Assembly: GCA_021774335.1 (NCBI GenBank) | Contig: JAJFJD010000023.1 | Span: forward strand, 62,001 to 126,000 | Source: Alphaproteobacteria bacterium | GTDB lineage: Bacteria; Pseudomonadota; Alphaproteobacteria; UBA8366 | DNA length: 64,000 nucleotides | Direction of reading: 5' to 3' | Part shown: piece by piece, positions 38,791 to 48,214 of the stretch | How positions within the stretch are numbered: the first letter of the stretch is position 1 | How the letters are laid out: each line of letters begins with the position of its first letter | Position numbers and translations under genes: made by a program | The notes under the pieces: model-generated | Databases searched by the model: none | What the model was told of the DNA's origin: nothing | Seen by the model: the letters and a program-made list of their open reading frames with translations, nothing else

Positions 38791-39279
38791 ATGGACGATA
38801 GCGTGCCAGGCGCGGTAGCCGCGACGGGTGAGCAATTGCCGGACGTCGATATTGATAGGATTATGGCGGCGCTGCCGCATCGTTATCCTTTCCTCATGAT
38901 CGATCGCATTGTTGAGTTGGTCGCGAACGAAAGTGCGACCGGTATCAAATGCGTAACGGTTAACGAGCCGCATTTTCAGGGACATTTTCCCGAAAAGCCG
39001 ATCATGCCCGGTGTCTTGATGATCGAGGCGATGGCCCAAACCGCCGCTGTCTTGGTTCTGGAATCAGGCAAGCTCGATCCGGAAGGCAAACTGGTCTATT
39101 TCATGTCGATCAGCGAGGCGAGATTCCGGCGTCCAGTCGTGCCAGGGGATGTCTTGCGGATCGAAGTTAATAAGATTCGTAATCGCGGCAATGTCTGGAA
39201 ATTCAAAGGAAAAGCGAAGGTCGAAGATCGCACCGTCGCAGAAGCGACATTTTCGGCCATGTTGGTGGAAAACGTCTGA
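38791..39279 (+). CDS. fabZ: 3-hydroxyacyl-ACP dehydratase FabZ
   Basis: Dehydrates 3-hydroxyacyl-ACP in fatty acid synthesis, 162 residues, hot-dog fold. The catalytic His65 and Glu79 are in [20 protein letters not shown], and [13 protein letters not shown] is the standard N-terminal motif. A GGGAGG ribosome site precedes the ATG. lpxA begins at the very next base after its stop. Confidence 0.97.
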   Translation: MDDSVPGAVAATGEQLPDVDIDRIMAALPHRYPFLMIDRIVELVANESATGIKCVTVNEPHFQGHFPEKPIMPGVLMIEAMAQTAAVLVLESGKLDPEGKLVYFMSISEARFRRPVVPGDVLRIEVNKIRNRGNVWKFKGKAKVEDRTVAEATFSAMLVENV

Positions 39280-40089
39280 ATGGCTACGAAAGTTCATCCG
39301 ACTGCGATCGTGGAACCCGGCGCGGAGTTGGGCGAAAATGTTGAAGTCGGTCCCTATTGCTGCATCGGCGAGCATGTAACCCTGGGCGACGCGTCTGTTT
39401 TGCAGGGGCATGTGGTGTTGGCCGGCCGGACAACGATCGCCGCCCACGCGGAGATATATCCCTTCGCATCGATTGGCCAGCCGCCCCAAGACCTAAAATA
39501 TAACGGCGAACCGTCGACGCTTGTCGTTGGCAGTCATTGCCGGATTCGGGAATACGTCACGATGAATCCCGGTACTCAAGGTGGTGGCATGGTCACGTCG
39601 GTCGGTGATCATTGCCTGTTTATGGTGGGATCGCATGTGGCCCATGACTGCCAGGTCGGAAATCATGTCATCATGGCGAATAACGCGGGGATCGCAGGGC
39701 ATGTCGTGCTCGGTGATCACGTCATTATCGGCGGAAACTCGGCAGTCCACCAGTTCGCGCGGATCGGCGAGCACGCCATGATCGGCGGCATGACCGGCGT
39801 CGAAAGTGACGTCATCCCCTATGGTTCGGTCGTCGGAGAACGGGGGCGGTTATCCGGATTGAATATTATCGGGCTAAAACGAAATGGATTTACACGGGAG
39901 CAAGTTCATAATTTGCGGTCGGTCTACAAATTCTTGTTCAGCGATACCGATAGCGGGACCGTGCTCGAGCGTCTCGACGATATTGCTGAGCGGCATGGTG
40001 ATGATTCCGAGATAATGGACATCGTTCGATTTATTCGTTCCGACTCGTCCCGTGGCCTGACGCAGCCCAAAAACGGCAATGGCGGATAA
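39280..40089 (+). CDS. lpxA: UDP-N-acetylglucosamine acyltransferase (LpxA)
   Basis: First step of lipid A synthesis, transferring a 3-hydroxyacyl chain to UDP-GlcNAc. 269 residues; left-handed beta-helix of hexapeptide repeats over residues 1-190, then a helical C-terminus. The catalytic base equivalent to E. coli His125 is H122 in GSHVAHDC, and H119, H141 and H157 match the other active-site histidines. The stop overlaps lpxI by 11 bp. Confidence 0.97.
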   Translation: MATKVHPTAIVEPGAELGENVEVGPYCCIGEHVTLGDASVLQGHVVLAGRTTIAAHAEIYPFASIGQPPQDLKYNGEPSTLVVGSHCRIREYVTMNPGTQGGGMVTSVGDHCLFMVGSHVAHDCQVGNHVIMANNAGIAGHVVLGDHVIIGGNSAVHQFARIGEHAMIGGMTGVESDVIPYGSVVGERGRLSGLNIIGLKRNGFTREQVHNLRSVYKFLFSDTDSGTVLERLDDIAERHGDDSEIMDIVRFIRSDSSRGLTQPKNGNGG

Positions 40090-40897
40090 GCTAGGGATTA
40101 TCGCAGGGAGCGGCGACCTACCGCGTATGTTGATCGAGGCATGCCGCGCGTCGGGCCGTGAATGCCATGTGATCGCGATTGAGGGGCATACCGATCCGGA
40201 TGTGGTCAAGGACGTGCCGCATGATTGGCTTCGCCTGGGCGCCGCTGGAAAGGCCATTGAGATCGGCCGTGCGCTGAATGTACGAGATGTCGTCCTGGCA
40301 GGGGGTATCGAACGCCCATCGCTGTCGAGCCTGCGCCCCGACTGGCGCGCATTGCAATTCATCATGCGATTTGGTCGCAAAAGTCTGGGTGATGACGGTA
40401 TTTTGCGGTTGGTCATCGCCGAATTCGAGGCGGAAGGATTTCGCGTAATTGGACCGGACACCGTGTTGCAAGATTTAAAACCCGAAGCGGGCCTGTTGGG
40501 CAATCACGCGCCGGATCAGACGGCGGAGGACGATATCGCACGTGGGCGCGACGTCCTGCGCAGTATGAGCGCCGCCGACGTAGGGCAGGCAGTCGTCGTG
40601 CAGCAAGGGCTGGTCCTTGGCGTTGAGGCGATAGAGGGTACCGACGCGCTGCTCGCACGGTGTGGACCGTTGCGCCGTGAAGGGGACGGTGGTGTGCTGA
40701 TAAAGCTCTCCAAGCGCGGGCAGGAACGCCGCGCAGACATGCCGACAATTGGCCCCGATACCATATCCGCCGCCGCTGCCGCGGGGCTCCGCGGGATTGC
40801 CGTCGAAGCCAATGCGACATTGATTGTCGATCGGAAGCGGACAGTCGAACTGGCCGATCAGCATGGACTATTCCTGATCGCGGTTGCCGGCGAATGA
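40079..40897 (+). CDS. lpxI: UDP-2,3-diacylglucosamine pyrophosphatase LpxI
   Basis: Hydrolyses UDP-2,3-diacylglucosamine to lipid X; the alphaproteobacterial replacement for LpxH. 272 residues opening KLGIIAGSGDLPRMLIEACR and containing GDDGILRLVIAEFEAEGF and a C-terminal DUF1009-type half (GTDALLARCGPLRREGDGGVLIKLSK). It sits between lpxA and lpxB, the normal order, with a 4-bp overlap to lpxB. Confidence 0.96.
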   Translation: MADKLGIIAGSGDLPRMLIEACRASGRECHVIAIEGHTDPDVVKDVPHDWLRLGAAGKAIEIGRALNVRDVVLAGGIERPSLSSLRPDWRALQFIMRFGRKSLGDDGILRLVIAEFEAEGFRVIGPDTVLQDLKPEAGLLGNHAPDQTAEDDIARGRDVLRSMSAADVGQAVVVQQGLVLGVEAIEGTDALLARCGPLRREGDGGVLIKLSKRGQERRADMPTIGPDTISAAAAAGLRGIAVEANATLIVDRKRTVELADQHGLFLIAVAGE

Positions 40898-42063
40898 CCG
40901 ATGGGTTTCTCCGCGTCTTTGTGGTCGCCGGAGAACCGTCGGGCGATCAAATCGGTGGGCGGCTGATGGCCGCATTGCGAGAGGCGACGGGCGATCGCGT
41001 ACGCTTCGCTGGGGTTGGCGGCGACGCAATGACGGCGCAAGGCCTGAACAGCATCTTCCCGATGGAGGAACTGTCCCTGATGGGCCTAATGGAAGTATTG
41101 CCGCATATTCCGCGCCTGCTAAAGCGAGTTCGACAAACCGCCGGGGCGATTGATTCGATGGAGCCCGATGTGGTCGTAACCATCGATTCCCCGAGCTTCG
41201 CCTATGCGGTGATCAAGCGCGTACGACGCTCGACCGCGCCGAAAGTGCATTACGTCGCGCCGACCGTATGGGCCTGGCGGCCATGGCGCGTGAGAAAGAT
41301 CAAACGCTATTTCGACATGATGCTGGCGCTGTTGCCGTTCGAGCCGCCCTTTTTCGAGAAAGCGGGCATGCCCTGCCGCTTCGTGGGGCATCCTGTCGTA
41401 GAATACCAGGCGAATGAGGGTGACGGAGCCGCGTTTCGGGAGCGGCATGGCATTGCGTCGGACGATACGGTGCTTTGTGTGCTGTTGGGCAGCCGGCGCG
41501 GCGAGGTGACGCGACATGCCGATCCGTTTGCGGGTGCCGTTGAACTGTTGTCCCGGAATCATCCGTCGTTGCGCGTGGTGACGCCCACTGTTCCTGGCGT
41601 GTCGGGCCTCGTTCAGAGCCTAACGGCGGACTGGGCGGTTCCCGTGACGGTCGTGCATGACAGCGGCGAGAAATACGCCGCTATGGCCGCTAGCGATGCG
41701 GCGATCGCCGCATCGGGCACCGTGGCATTGGAGGTTGCCCTGGCGCGGCTACCGGCTGTGGTCGCGTATCGGATATCGAACATAACGGCGGCAATACTGC
41801 GGCCGCTGCTCAATGTGCGTTTTGTGAATTTGGTGAACCTTATCCTCGACCGCGAGGTTGTACCCGAGCGCTTGCAGTTTCAATGCACGGCGGAGATCTT
41901 GGCTGGCGAGGTCGAGAAGCTACTTGGCAAGGCCGGGCAAGAGCAGATCGAGGCGGTCGATGAAGCGTTGCAGCAGCTCGGCGTCGGAAGTGTCCCGCCA
42001 AGCCGTCGCGCAGCCGACGCGATCCTAGATGTCGTTGCAGCGCATCAGCGAGCGCCCGCTTAA
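40894..42063 (+). CDS. lpxB: Lipid-A-disaccharide synthase (LpxB)
   Basis: Family-19 glycosyltransferase joining lipid X to UDP-diacylglucosamine, 389 residues. Motifs: FVVAGEPSGDQIGGRLMAAL, FAGVGGDAM, the HYVAPTVWAWRPWRVRKIK segment, FVGHPVVE, LLGSRRGEV, and SGTVALEVALARLPAVVAYR. It ends the envelope operon. A terminator lies 27 bp downstream but is oriented for gltA on the other strand. Confidence 0.97.
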   Translation: MTDGFLRVFVVAGEPSGDQIGGRLMAALREATGDRVRFAGVGGDAMTAQGLNSIFPMEELSLMGLMEVLPHIPRLLKRVRQTAGAIDSMEPDVVVTIDSPSFAYAVIKRVRRSTAPKVHYVAPTVWAWRPWRVRKIKRYFDMMLALLPFEPPFFEKAGMPCRFVGHPVVEYQANEGDGAAFRERHGIASDDTVLCVLLGSRRGEVTRHADPFAGAVELLSRNHPSLRVVTPTVPGVSGLVQSLTADWAVPVTVVHDSGEKYAAMAASDAAIAASGTVALEVALARLPAVVAYRISNITAAILRPLLNVRFVNLVNLILDREVVPERLQFQCTAEILAGEVEKLLGKAGQEQIEAVDEALQQLGVGSVPPSRRAADAILDVVAAHQRAPA

Positions 42064-42089
42064 CATTTCAAGGTACTGAAATAAGAAAA

Positions 42090-42115
42090 CGGCGGATGGG
42101 AAGAACCATCCGCCG
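42090..42115 (-). terminator. Rho-independent terminator of gltA
   Basis: Perfect 10-bp stem CGGCGGATGG/CCATCCGCCG with a 6-base loop. On the minus strand it is followed by a T-rich run (TTTTCTTATTTC), as an intrinsic terminator needs. It is 46 bp past the gltA stop. Confidence 0.85.
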
Positions 42116-42161
42116 TGATCATGATACGTGCGGGAGTTTGCCCGGCCGCTATCTCTGAGTT

Positions 42162-43490
42162 TTATCGCTTGCTCACCGGGACGAAGGGTCGTTCCGTCGG
42201 GCCGGTATAGAGCTGGCGTGGCCGCCCCAGCTTGGCGGTCGGATCCTCGATCATTTCCTTCCACTGCGAAATCCAGCCGACCGTTCGCGCAACCGCGAAC
42301 AGTACTGTGAACATGCTCGTCGGGAAGTTCATGGCCTTCAGGATGATGCCGGAATAAAAATCGACATTCGGGAACAGTTTCTTGCTGACGAAGTAATCAT
42401 CTTCGAGCGCGAGACGCTCCAATTCCATGGCCAGCTTCAGCAGCGGTTCGTCGCGGATGCCGAGGGCGTCCAGGACTTCGTGGCAACTCTGTTGCATGAC
42501 TTTGGCGCGCGGATCGTAGTTCTTGTACACGCGATGGCCGAAGCCCATCAGCCGGAATTCGTCATCCGGATCCTTCGCCTTTTCAACAAACTCGGAAATC
42601 TTATCCACGCTGCCGATCTGGTCGAGCATGGCCAACACCGCCTCGTTGGCGCCGCCATGCGCCGGTCCCCAAAGCGACGAAATACCGGCGGAAATACTCG
42701 CAAACGGGTTCGCGCCGGTTGATCCTGCGAGGCGCACCGTCGACGTCGACGCATTCTGCTCGTGATCGGCGTGCAGGATCAGGATGCGGTCCATGGCCTT
42801 CGCCAGTACCGGGTCGACCTTGTATTCCTCGGCCGGTACGGCGAACATCATGTGCAAGAAGTTCTCGGCATAGGTGAGGTCGTTCCGCGGATACACGAAG
42901 GGCTGGCCGACGGAAAACTTGTAGGCCATCGCGGCGATCGTCGGCACCTTTGCAATCAGACGGTGCGACGTGATCATACGCTGGCGTTCGTCGTTCACGT
43001 CCAAGGAGTCGTGATAGAAGGCGGATAATGCGCCGACCACGGCCACCATAATGGCCATCGGGTGGGCGTCGCGGCGGAAGCCCCGGAAGAAATAGCTCAG
43101 CTGTTCGTGCACCATCGTGTGATTGGTGATGGTGGATTCGAAATCTTCCTTCTCCGCCTTGTTCGGCAATTCGCCGTTCAGCAGGAGGTAGCAGACTTCC
43201 ATGAAGTCGCTTTGTTCGGCGAGCTCCTCGATGCGGTAACCGCGGTGCATCAGGACGCCTTCTTCGCCGTCGATATAGGTGATCTGCGATTCACAGGCGC
43301 CGGTCGACGTATATCCCGGATCATAGGTGAAATGCCCGGTTTGGCCGTACAGGCTGCGAACATCGATGACTTTTGGTCCCGTTGATCCCGGCATCAGGGG
43401 GAAGTCGTAGTTTTCACCGGTGGTGTGATCGGTGAGTGTCACATACTCATTCGAAGCCGCCGAACCGGTGGCAGATTTTTTCTGCGTCAT
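42162..43490 (-). CDS. gltA: Citrate synthase (type II)
   Basis: Condenses oxaloacetate and acetyl-CoA, entering the TCA cycle. 442 residues, the size of the NADH-sensitive hexameric Gram-negative type. Active-site regions are [34 protein letters not shown] (catalytic His), and [15 protein letters not shown], with the catalytic Asp further on in [10 protein letters not shown]. It has its own promoter (43587-43615) and terminator, so it is a single-gene unit convergent with lpxB. Confidence 0.98.
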   Translation of the reverse strand: MTQKKSATGSAASNEYVTLTDHTTGENYDFPLMPGSTGPKVIDVRSLYGQTGHFTYDPGYTSTGACESQITYIDGEEGVLMHRGYRIEELAEQSDFMEVCYLLLNGELPNKAEKEDFESTITNHTMVHEQLSYFFRGFRRDAHPMAIMVAVVGALSAFYHDSLDVNDERQRMITSHRLIAKVPTIAAMAYKFSVGQPFVYPRNDLTYAENFLHMMFAVPAEEYKVDPVLAKAMDRILILHADHEQNASTSTVRLAGSTGANPFASISAGISSLWGPAHGGANEAVLAMLDQIGSVDKISEFVEKAKDPDDEFRLMGFGHRVYKNYDPRAKVMQQSCHEVLDALGIRDEPLLKLAMELERLALEDDYFVSKKLFPNVDFYSGIILKAMNFPTSMFTVLFAVARTVGWISQWKEMIEDPTAKLGRPRQLYTGPTERPFVPVSKR

Positions 43491-43586
43491 GTTGGATCCT
43501 TCTATCTTGCAAGCGTCAGATCACGAACTAGGACGGTGCACGGTCTTAGCCTGCTTTCCCCGTTACCCTTGCGTCTGTTGCAGTGC

Positions 43587-43615
43587 AGTATACCCGTATT
43601 GGCGGCGTTGGGCAA
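43587..43615 (-). promoter_or_regulatory. Predicted gltA promoter
   Basis: Minus strand: TTGCCC (43615-43610), 17-bp spacer, TATACT (43592-43587). Predicted transcription starts near 43580, about 90 bases ahead of the gltA ATG at 43490. It lies just past the gltX stop. Confidence 0.55.
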
Positions 43616-43621
43616 ACCTGC

Positions 43622-45040
43622 TCAGGAATTGGGCAGTACCCCGGGCACGGCTTGAATACGGGCGATTGTCTCCTCACGGCCGAGGATTTCCATCACTTCG
43701 AAGAGCCCGGGCGATGCATTCGAACCGGTCAATGCTGCACGTATTGGTTGAGCAACCTTTCCGAAGCCCAGGTCGTTCTCCTCGCCATAGGCACGCAGCG
43801 CTGATTCCAGATTATCACTTTTCCAGGGATCGGCGGATGATAGGACCGCGGCCGCGCCGCCGAGGACCGTGACCGCTGGATCCTTTAGTAGTTTTGCGGC
43901 CTTGGCATTCTCAAGCGGGAAGGTCGGCCGGACGACATAAAATGCGGCGCTTTCGGCTAGGTCGAGCAATGTCTTCGCGCGTGGCTTGAGCCCCTCCATG
44001 CCATTGGCCAGGCGTGCACTGCCAACGTCGTCTATCGTTATGCCATGGGTGTTCTCGATTTGCGGCACGATCATGTCGACCAGCCGATTTTCGTTAGATT
44101 CCTTGAGGTAGTGCGCGTTCAGGCTTTCCAGCTTTGCGAGATCGAAACGGGCCGGCGAGCGGCCGACACTATCGAGATCGAACCATTCGACGGCTTGCTC
44201 GGTCGAGATGGTTTCTTCATCGCCATGGCTCCAGCCGAGCCGCAGTAAATAGTTCCGCATGGCCTCGGGAAGGAACCCCATTTCACGGTATTCCTCGACG
44301 CCAAGGGCGCCGTGCCGCTTGGAAAGTTTCTGTCCGTCGGCTCCGTGGATCAGCGGGATATGGCCGAAGACCGGTACCGGCCAATCGAGCGCCTGAAATA
44401 AATGCAACTGCCTGAAGGCATTGTTGAGATGATCGTCGCCGCGGATGATGTGGGTGATTCCCATGTCGTGGTCGTCAACCACAACGGACAGCATGTAGGT
44501 TGGCGTGCCGTCGGCGCGCAGCAGGATGAAATCGTCGAGCTGCTCGCCGGCGACGGTGACGTCGCCCTGGACGAGGTCGGAGATGGTGGTTTTACCGCAC
44601 TGCGGCATTTTTATCCGGACCACCGGATCGACGCCGGCGGGGGCGTCGGCCGGGTCGCGGTCGCGCCAACGCCTGTCATACAGCGCCGGACGGCCCTCTG
44701 CGCGGGCGGTTTCCCGCATTTCCTTCAATTCTTCCGGTGAGCAGTAGCAGTGGTAGGCCTGGCCGGCGTCGATCAGTTCTTTCGCGACTGCAGCATGGCG
44801 TTCGGCGTTGTGGGTCTGAAAGACGACATCGCCGTCCCAGTCGAGGCCGAGCCAGTTGAGCCCGTCGAGGATGGCGTCTATCGCTTCCTGGGTTGACCGC
44901 TTGCGGTCGGTATCCTCGATCCGCAGCATCATGCGGCCCCCGTGATGGCGGGCAAAGAGCCAGTTGAAGAGCGCGGTTCGCGCGCTTCCGATATGAAGGC
45001 GTCCGGTCGGCGATGGCGGGAAACGGGTTACGACTGTCAT
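43622..45040 (-). CDS. gltX: Glutamyl-tRNA synthetase
   Basis: Class I synthetase charging tRNA-Glu, 472 residues. HIGH motif is RLHIGSARTALFNW (H16-S19) and the KMSKS equivalent is KLSKRHG. The alpha-helical anticodon domain follows. Many alphaproteobacteria have two gltX copies and make Gln-tRNA by amidation; whether this is the only copy cannot be judged here. It precedes gltA on the same strand with 131 bp between them. Confidence 0.97.
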   Translation of the reverse strand: MTVVTRFPPSPTGRLHIGSARTALFNWLFARHHGGRMMLRIEDTDRKRSTQEAIDAILDGLNWLGLDWDGDVVFQTHNAERHAAVAKELIDAGQAYHCYCSPEELKEMRETARAEGRPALYDRRWRDRDPADAPAGVDPVVRIKMPQCGKTTISDLVQGDVTVAGEQLDDFILLRADGTPTYMLSVVVDDHDMGITHIIRGDDHLNNAFRQLHLFQALDWPVPVFGHIPLIHGADGQKLSKRHGALGVEEYREMGFLPEAMRNYLLRLGWSHGDEETISTEQAVEWFDLDSVGRSPARFDLAKLESLNAHYLKESNENRLVDMIVPQIENTHGITIDDVGSARLANGMEGLKPRAKTLLDLAESAAFYVVRPTFPLENAKAAKLLKDPAVTVLGGAAAVLSSADPWKSDNLESALRAYGEENDLGFGKVAQPIRAALTGSNASPGLFEVMEILGREETIARIQAVPGVLPNS

Positions 45041-45137
45041 GGCGTCTGTGTCTGGTTGGGGTCAGCGCGGCTTTGCGCGCATCGGGCGGGCAGGGTGTAG
45101 CACACTGGCTTGCCACTCGCACCCCTAGCGCCCGCTA

Positions 45138-45165
45138 TTGCGGGGTTTCGAATGCGGTATATGCT
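45138..45165 (+). promoter_or_regulatory. Possible comEC promoter
   Basis: TTGCGG, 16-bp spacer, TATGCT; transcription near 45172, 35 bases before the chosen ATG. Weak -35. Confidence 0.3.
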
Positions 45166-45206
45166 CCCTAGACACGTTGCGACGGCTGGGGACGAGGGGA
45201 AACGCG

Positions 45207-47321
45207 ATGTCGACGCTGGGTGCGTCGAATTTCAAGCGTATCGCGGCTTGGCGTGCGTTGGTCGCGCGGGCTGAGACGCTCGCCGCCGCGCAGCGTGATC
45301 GTTGGCCCTTGTGGACGCCGGTATTGTTCGGCACCGGGATCGCTATTTACTTCTCATTGCGGTTCGAGCCGTCTCTGTGGTGGGCTGCGGGGGCTTTCAG
45401 CGGCTTTCTCGGTGCAGCTTGGTTGATTCGGGGGGCGGTGTTCGCGCGAGCGGCATTTATCGCGCTGACGCTTGTTGCGGGTGGATTTTTCGTAGCGCAG
45501 CAGCATACCCACTGGGTCGCGGCGCCCGTCCTCGAAAAGCCGATCAGGGCGGCACTGGTCACCGGGCAGGTCATTCAGCTTGAACGCGGCCTAAAGGGAC
45601 CGCGAGTGGTCTTGGATAAGCCTACTGTACGGCGGCTCGCCCCCGAGGCCACCCCGGATCGAATCCGGCTTCGGCTTCGGCGTGGTGACACTGTCGGCGT
45701 TGGCGAGCGAATTGCGGTATTGGCCCGGCTTTCGCCGCCACCGGCGCCGGCCATGCCGGGCGCCTACGACTTCCAGCGCCGTGCCTGGTTTGCCCGTCTC
45801 GGCGGTGTCGGATTCGCGCTGGGCCATGTGAAGCCGGCCGATGATATCGGCAGCGGCGTCGGGACCGCCGCGATCAAGCTGGCAAAACTCCGCCAGGCGA
45901 TGGCGGATCGGATACGGGGGAGTCTTCCCGCCGAGAGCGGGGCAATTGCCGCGGCTTTGATCGTCGGAGATCGAAGCGCCATTCCCGAAGAGACGGTCCA
46001 GGCCTTGCGGGACGCGGGGCTGGCCCATCTCCTGGCCATATCGGGTCTTCATCTGGGATTGGTGGCAACAATCCTGTTTTTCGGCGTTCGTCTGGTACTG
46101 GCGATCTTCGAGCCCGTGGCGCTGCGCCTGCCGATCAAGAAGATCGCGGCAATTGCCGCACTCGCGGGTGCGTTCATTTATCTGTTGCTTGCCGGCGCCA
46201 CCGTGCCGACACAGCGGGCATTCATCATGACGGGCATCGTGCTGTTCGCGGTGCTGGTGGACCGAACGGCCCTGTCGCTGCGCCTCGTCGCGTGGGCAGC
46301 CATGATTGTCCTGGCCCTAGCCCCCGATGTGTTGTTGAGCGCGAGTTTTCAGATGTCCTTCGCCGCCGTCGTGGCTTTGGTCGCGGTCTATGAGGCGTTG
46401 CGGGAACCGATGCGCGACTGGTTGCGGGGAAGCGGTCCCGGCCGAAGACTGGCGTTCTATTTCATCGGCGTCGCCATCAGCACGATCGTCGCCGGTGCAG
46501 CGACGGGATTGATTGCGCTGCATCATTTCGGCCGGATCACGCAGTTTGGCCTGGTAGCAAACTTGGCGGCTGTTCCGATCGCGAGTTTTTGGATCATGCC
46601 GTGGGGCGTTCTTGCGGCGGCGCTGATGCCATTCGGCCTCGAAGAGTTCGCCTTGGTTCCGATGGCATGGGGAATCGAATGGGTGGTATTCGTTGCCCGG
46701 ACCGTCGCCGGATGGCCGGGGGCGGTGGCTGCAATTCCGGTCCTGCCGCAAGCAGGGCTGGTCGCGATTGCATTGGGAGGATTGTGGCTGTGCCTGTGGC
46801 AAGGGCGTGTTCGATTGCTCGGTTGCCTCGGCATTGTCAGCGGGTTGATCATCATCCCATTGACGGATCGGCCGGACATCCTCGTCACCGGAAACGGAAA
46901 ACTGATGGCGGTCCGTCTCGCTGATGGGACTTTGGGCCTGACCAGCGGCAAGACCGAACGGTTTGCGGCGAAGATATGGATGGAGCGGGACGGGCAGTTG
47001 GAGCCGCGTGTTTGGGAGGCTGGGAGCAGCGTTGCCGCACCTCTGTCTTGCGACAGGCTGGGCTGCGTGTACCGCCGCGCCGGACGTCATATCGCACTGA
47101 TCAAAGATGCGCGGGCCTTTGCCGACGATTGCAATGCAGATTGGATCGTCGTCAGCACGGTCCCGGTTCGGCGAGCCTGCCGCGGAACGGCCCGTACGAT
47201 CGACCGGTTCGACCTATGGCGGCAAGGGGCGCATGCCATCTGGATCGGCCAAGACGCTGTCACGGTCAAAAGCGTTCGCGCCGTCCGGGGTGATCGGCCC
47301 TGGACGGCGCGTCGGCCGTGA
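45207..47321 (+). CDS. comEC: ComEC/Rec2-family DNA-uptake channel protein
   Basis: Inner-membrane channel for single-stranded DNA in natural transformation. 704 residues from this ATG, which has GAGGGGA 6 bp upstream. An N-terminal DUF4131-type region (about 30-200; two helices, then an OB-like fold) is followed by the competence domain (about 240-500) with LLAISGLHLGLVA, GATVPTQRAFIM and many helices. The C-terminal metallo-beta-lactamase-like part (about 560-704) shows no HxHxDH zinc motif, so that domain looks catalytically dead. This is common in alphaproteobacteria. Convergent with lexA. Confidence 0.92.
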   Translation: MSTLGASNFKRIAAWRALVARAETLAAAQRDRWPLWTPVLFGTGIAIYFSLRFEPSLWWAAGAFSGFLGAAWLIRGAVFARAAFIALTLVAGGFFVAQQHTHWVAAPVLEKPIRAALVTGQVIQLERGLKGPRVVLDKPTVRRLAPEATPDRIRLRLRRGDTVGVGERIAVLARLSPPPAPAMPGAYDFQRRAWFARLGGVGFALGHVKPADDIGSGVGTAAIKLAKLRQAMADRIRGSLPAESGAIAAALIVGDRSAIPEETVQALRDAGLAHLLAISGLHLGLVATILFFGVRLVLAIFEPVALRLPIKKIAAIAALAGAFIYLLLAGATVPTQRAFIMTGIVLFAVLVDRTALSLRLVAWAAMIVLALAPDVLLSASFQMSFAAVVALVAVYEALREPMRDWLRGSGPGRRLAFYFIGVAISTIVAGAATGLIALHHFGRITQFGLVANLAAVPIASFWIMPWGVLAAALMPFGLEEFALVPMAWGIEWVVFVARTVAGWPGAVAAIPVLPQAGLVAIALGGLWLCLWQGRVRLLGCLGIVSGLIIIPLTDRPDILVTGNGKLMAVRLADGTLGLTSGKTERFAAKIWMERDGQLEPRVWEAGSSVAAPLSCDRLGCVYRRAGRHIALIKDARAFADDCNADWIVVSTVPVRRACRGTARTIDRFDLWRQGAHAIWIGQDAVTVKSVRAVRGDRPWTARRP

Positions 47322-47346
47322 TCGGAACAATTTGTTCGAGTGTCGG

Positions 47347-48045
47347 CTAGTACTGCCGCATCAAGCCGATCAACCGGCCCTGCACGGCGACGCGATCGGG
47401 GCCGAAGATCCGGGTTTCATAGGACTTGTTGGCGGGTTCCAGCGCGATTGAATTGCCCTTCTGGCGGATGCGCTTCAGCGTGACCTCGGCGTCGTCGACC
47501 AAGGCCACGACGATGGCGCCGTTTTCGGCAGTGTCGCAGCGTTCGATAATGACCGTATCGCCGTCGTAGATGCCGGCGTCGATCATCGAATCGCCGTCAA
47601 CTTCCAGCGCATAATTTTCGCCGCCGCCGAGCAAGCTGGGTGGGACATCGACATTGTCGTTTTCCTCGCGCAGTGCCTCGATCGGCGTGCCGGCGGCGAT
47701 TCGCCCGTAGAGGGGAAGCGAAACGGTTTGCCCCGAATCGGGTACGGCTGTGCCGACGAGCGGGCCGCTGTTGTCGCTGACGAGCCGTGGTGCGAATCGG
47801 CCGACGTTGGGCCGTTCGGTTTGTGGGGAGTTTTCCGGCATTCGGAGGATTTCCAGCGCCCGTGCACGATGCGGCAGGCGGCGGATAAAGCCCCGTTCCT
47901 CAAGGCCGGTGATCAACCGGTGGATGCCTGATTTGGATTTGAGATCAAGCGCTTCCTTCATCTCGTCGAAGGAGGGCGGCACGCCGTTCTCCTTCAGGCA
48001 TTCATGAACATACATCAACAGTTGATATTGCTTCCGCGTGAGCAT
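47347..48045 (-). CDS. lexA: LexA repressor
   Basis: SOS-response repressor with self-cleaving peptidase, 232 residues from the ATG that begins [17 protein letters not shown], the family N-terminus. The winged HTH covers about 1-65 ([30 protein letters not shown]). The cleavage bond is A118-G119 in GRIAAGTP, and the catalytic dyad is S153 (GDSM) and K191 (TLKRI). A longer in-frame start would fall within the leader between promoter and ATG. Two LexA-type boxes lie over its promoter, so it is autoregulated. It follows moeA but has its own promoter. Confidence 0.97.
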   Translation of the reverse strand: MLTRKQYQLLMYVHECLKENGVPPSFDEMKEALDLKSKSGIHRLITGLEERGFIRRLPHRARALEILRMPENSPQTERPNVGRFAPRLVSDNSGPLVGTAVPDSGQTVSLPLYGRIAAGTPIEALREENDNVDVPPSLLGGGENYALEVDGDSMIDAGIYDGDTVIIERCDTAENGAIVVALVDDAEVTLKRIRQKGNSIALEPANKSYETRIFGPDRVAVQGRLIGLMRQY

Positions 48046-48128
48046 TCCCAGTCCCTTTACATCGCAAAAAGTATCATGACGACCGTCAAAGAAGAATTTT
48101 TCCCATAAAAACAATGGTTAAAATCTTC

Positions 48129-48143
48129 GAACAAAACGGAAAC
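48129..48143 (-). promoter_or_regulatory. Degenerate second LexA box
   Basis: GTTT-N7-GTTC on the minus strand, one base off the alphaproteobacterial GTTC-N7-GTTC consensus, placed just downstream of the predicted lexA transcription start. Confidence 0.4.
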
Positions 48144-48153
48144 GTCGAGATAT

Positions 48154-48168
48154 GTTCTAGTTTGGTTC
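48154..48168 (-). promoter_or_regulatory. LexA box (SOS operator), GTTC-N7-GTTC
   Basis: Exact match to the known alphaproteobacterial LexA operator, a direct repeat, read on the plus strand as GTTC at 48154 and 48165. It covers the lexA -10 box, so bound LexA would block its own promoter. Confidence 0.85.
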
Positions 48169-48182
48169 GCGAATCGGGTCAA
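48154..48182 (-). promoter_or_regulatory. Predicted lexA promoter
   Basis: Minus strand: TTGACC (48182-48177), 17-bp spacer, TAGAAC (48159-48154). The -10 box is inside the LexA box. Leader of about 100 bases to the ATG at 48045. Confidence 0.6.
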
Positions 48183-48214
48183 GGGAAATCGGACGGGCGA
48201 TTTCCGATATTGGC

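Noticed and set aside
47325..47337. GAACA-ATT-TGTTC near the comEC/lexA junction as a LexA site or terminator
   Set aside because: The alphaproteobacterial LexA site is a direct GTTC repeat, not inverted; the 5-bp stem with no T-run is too weak for a terminator.
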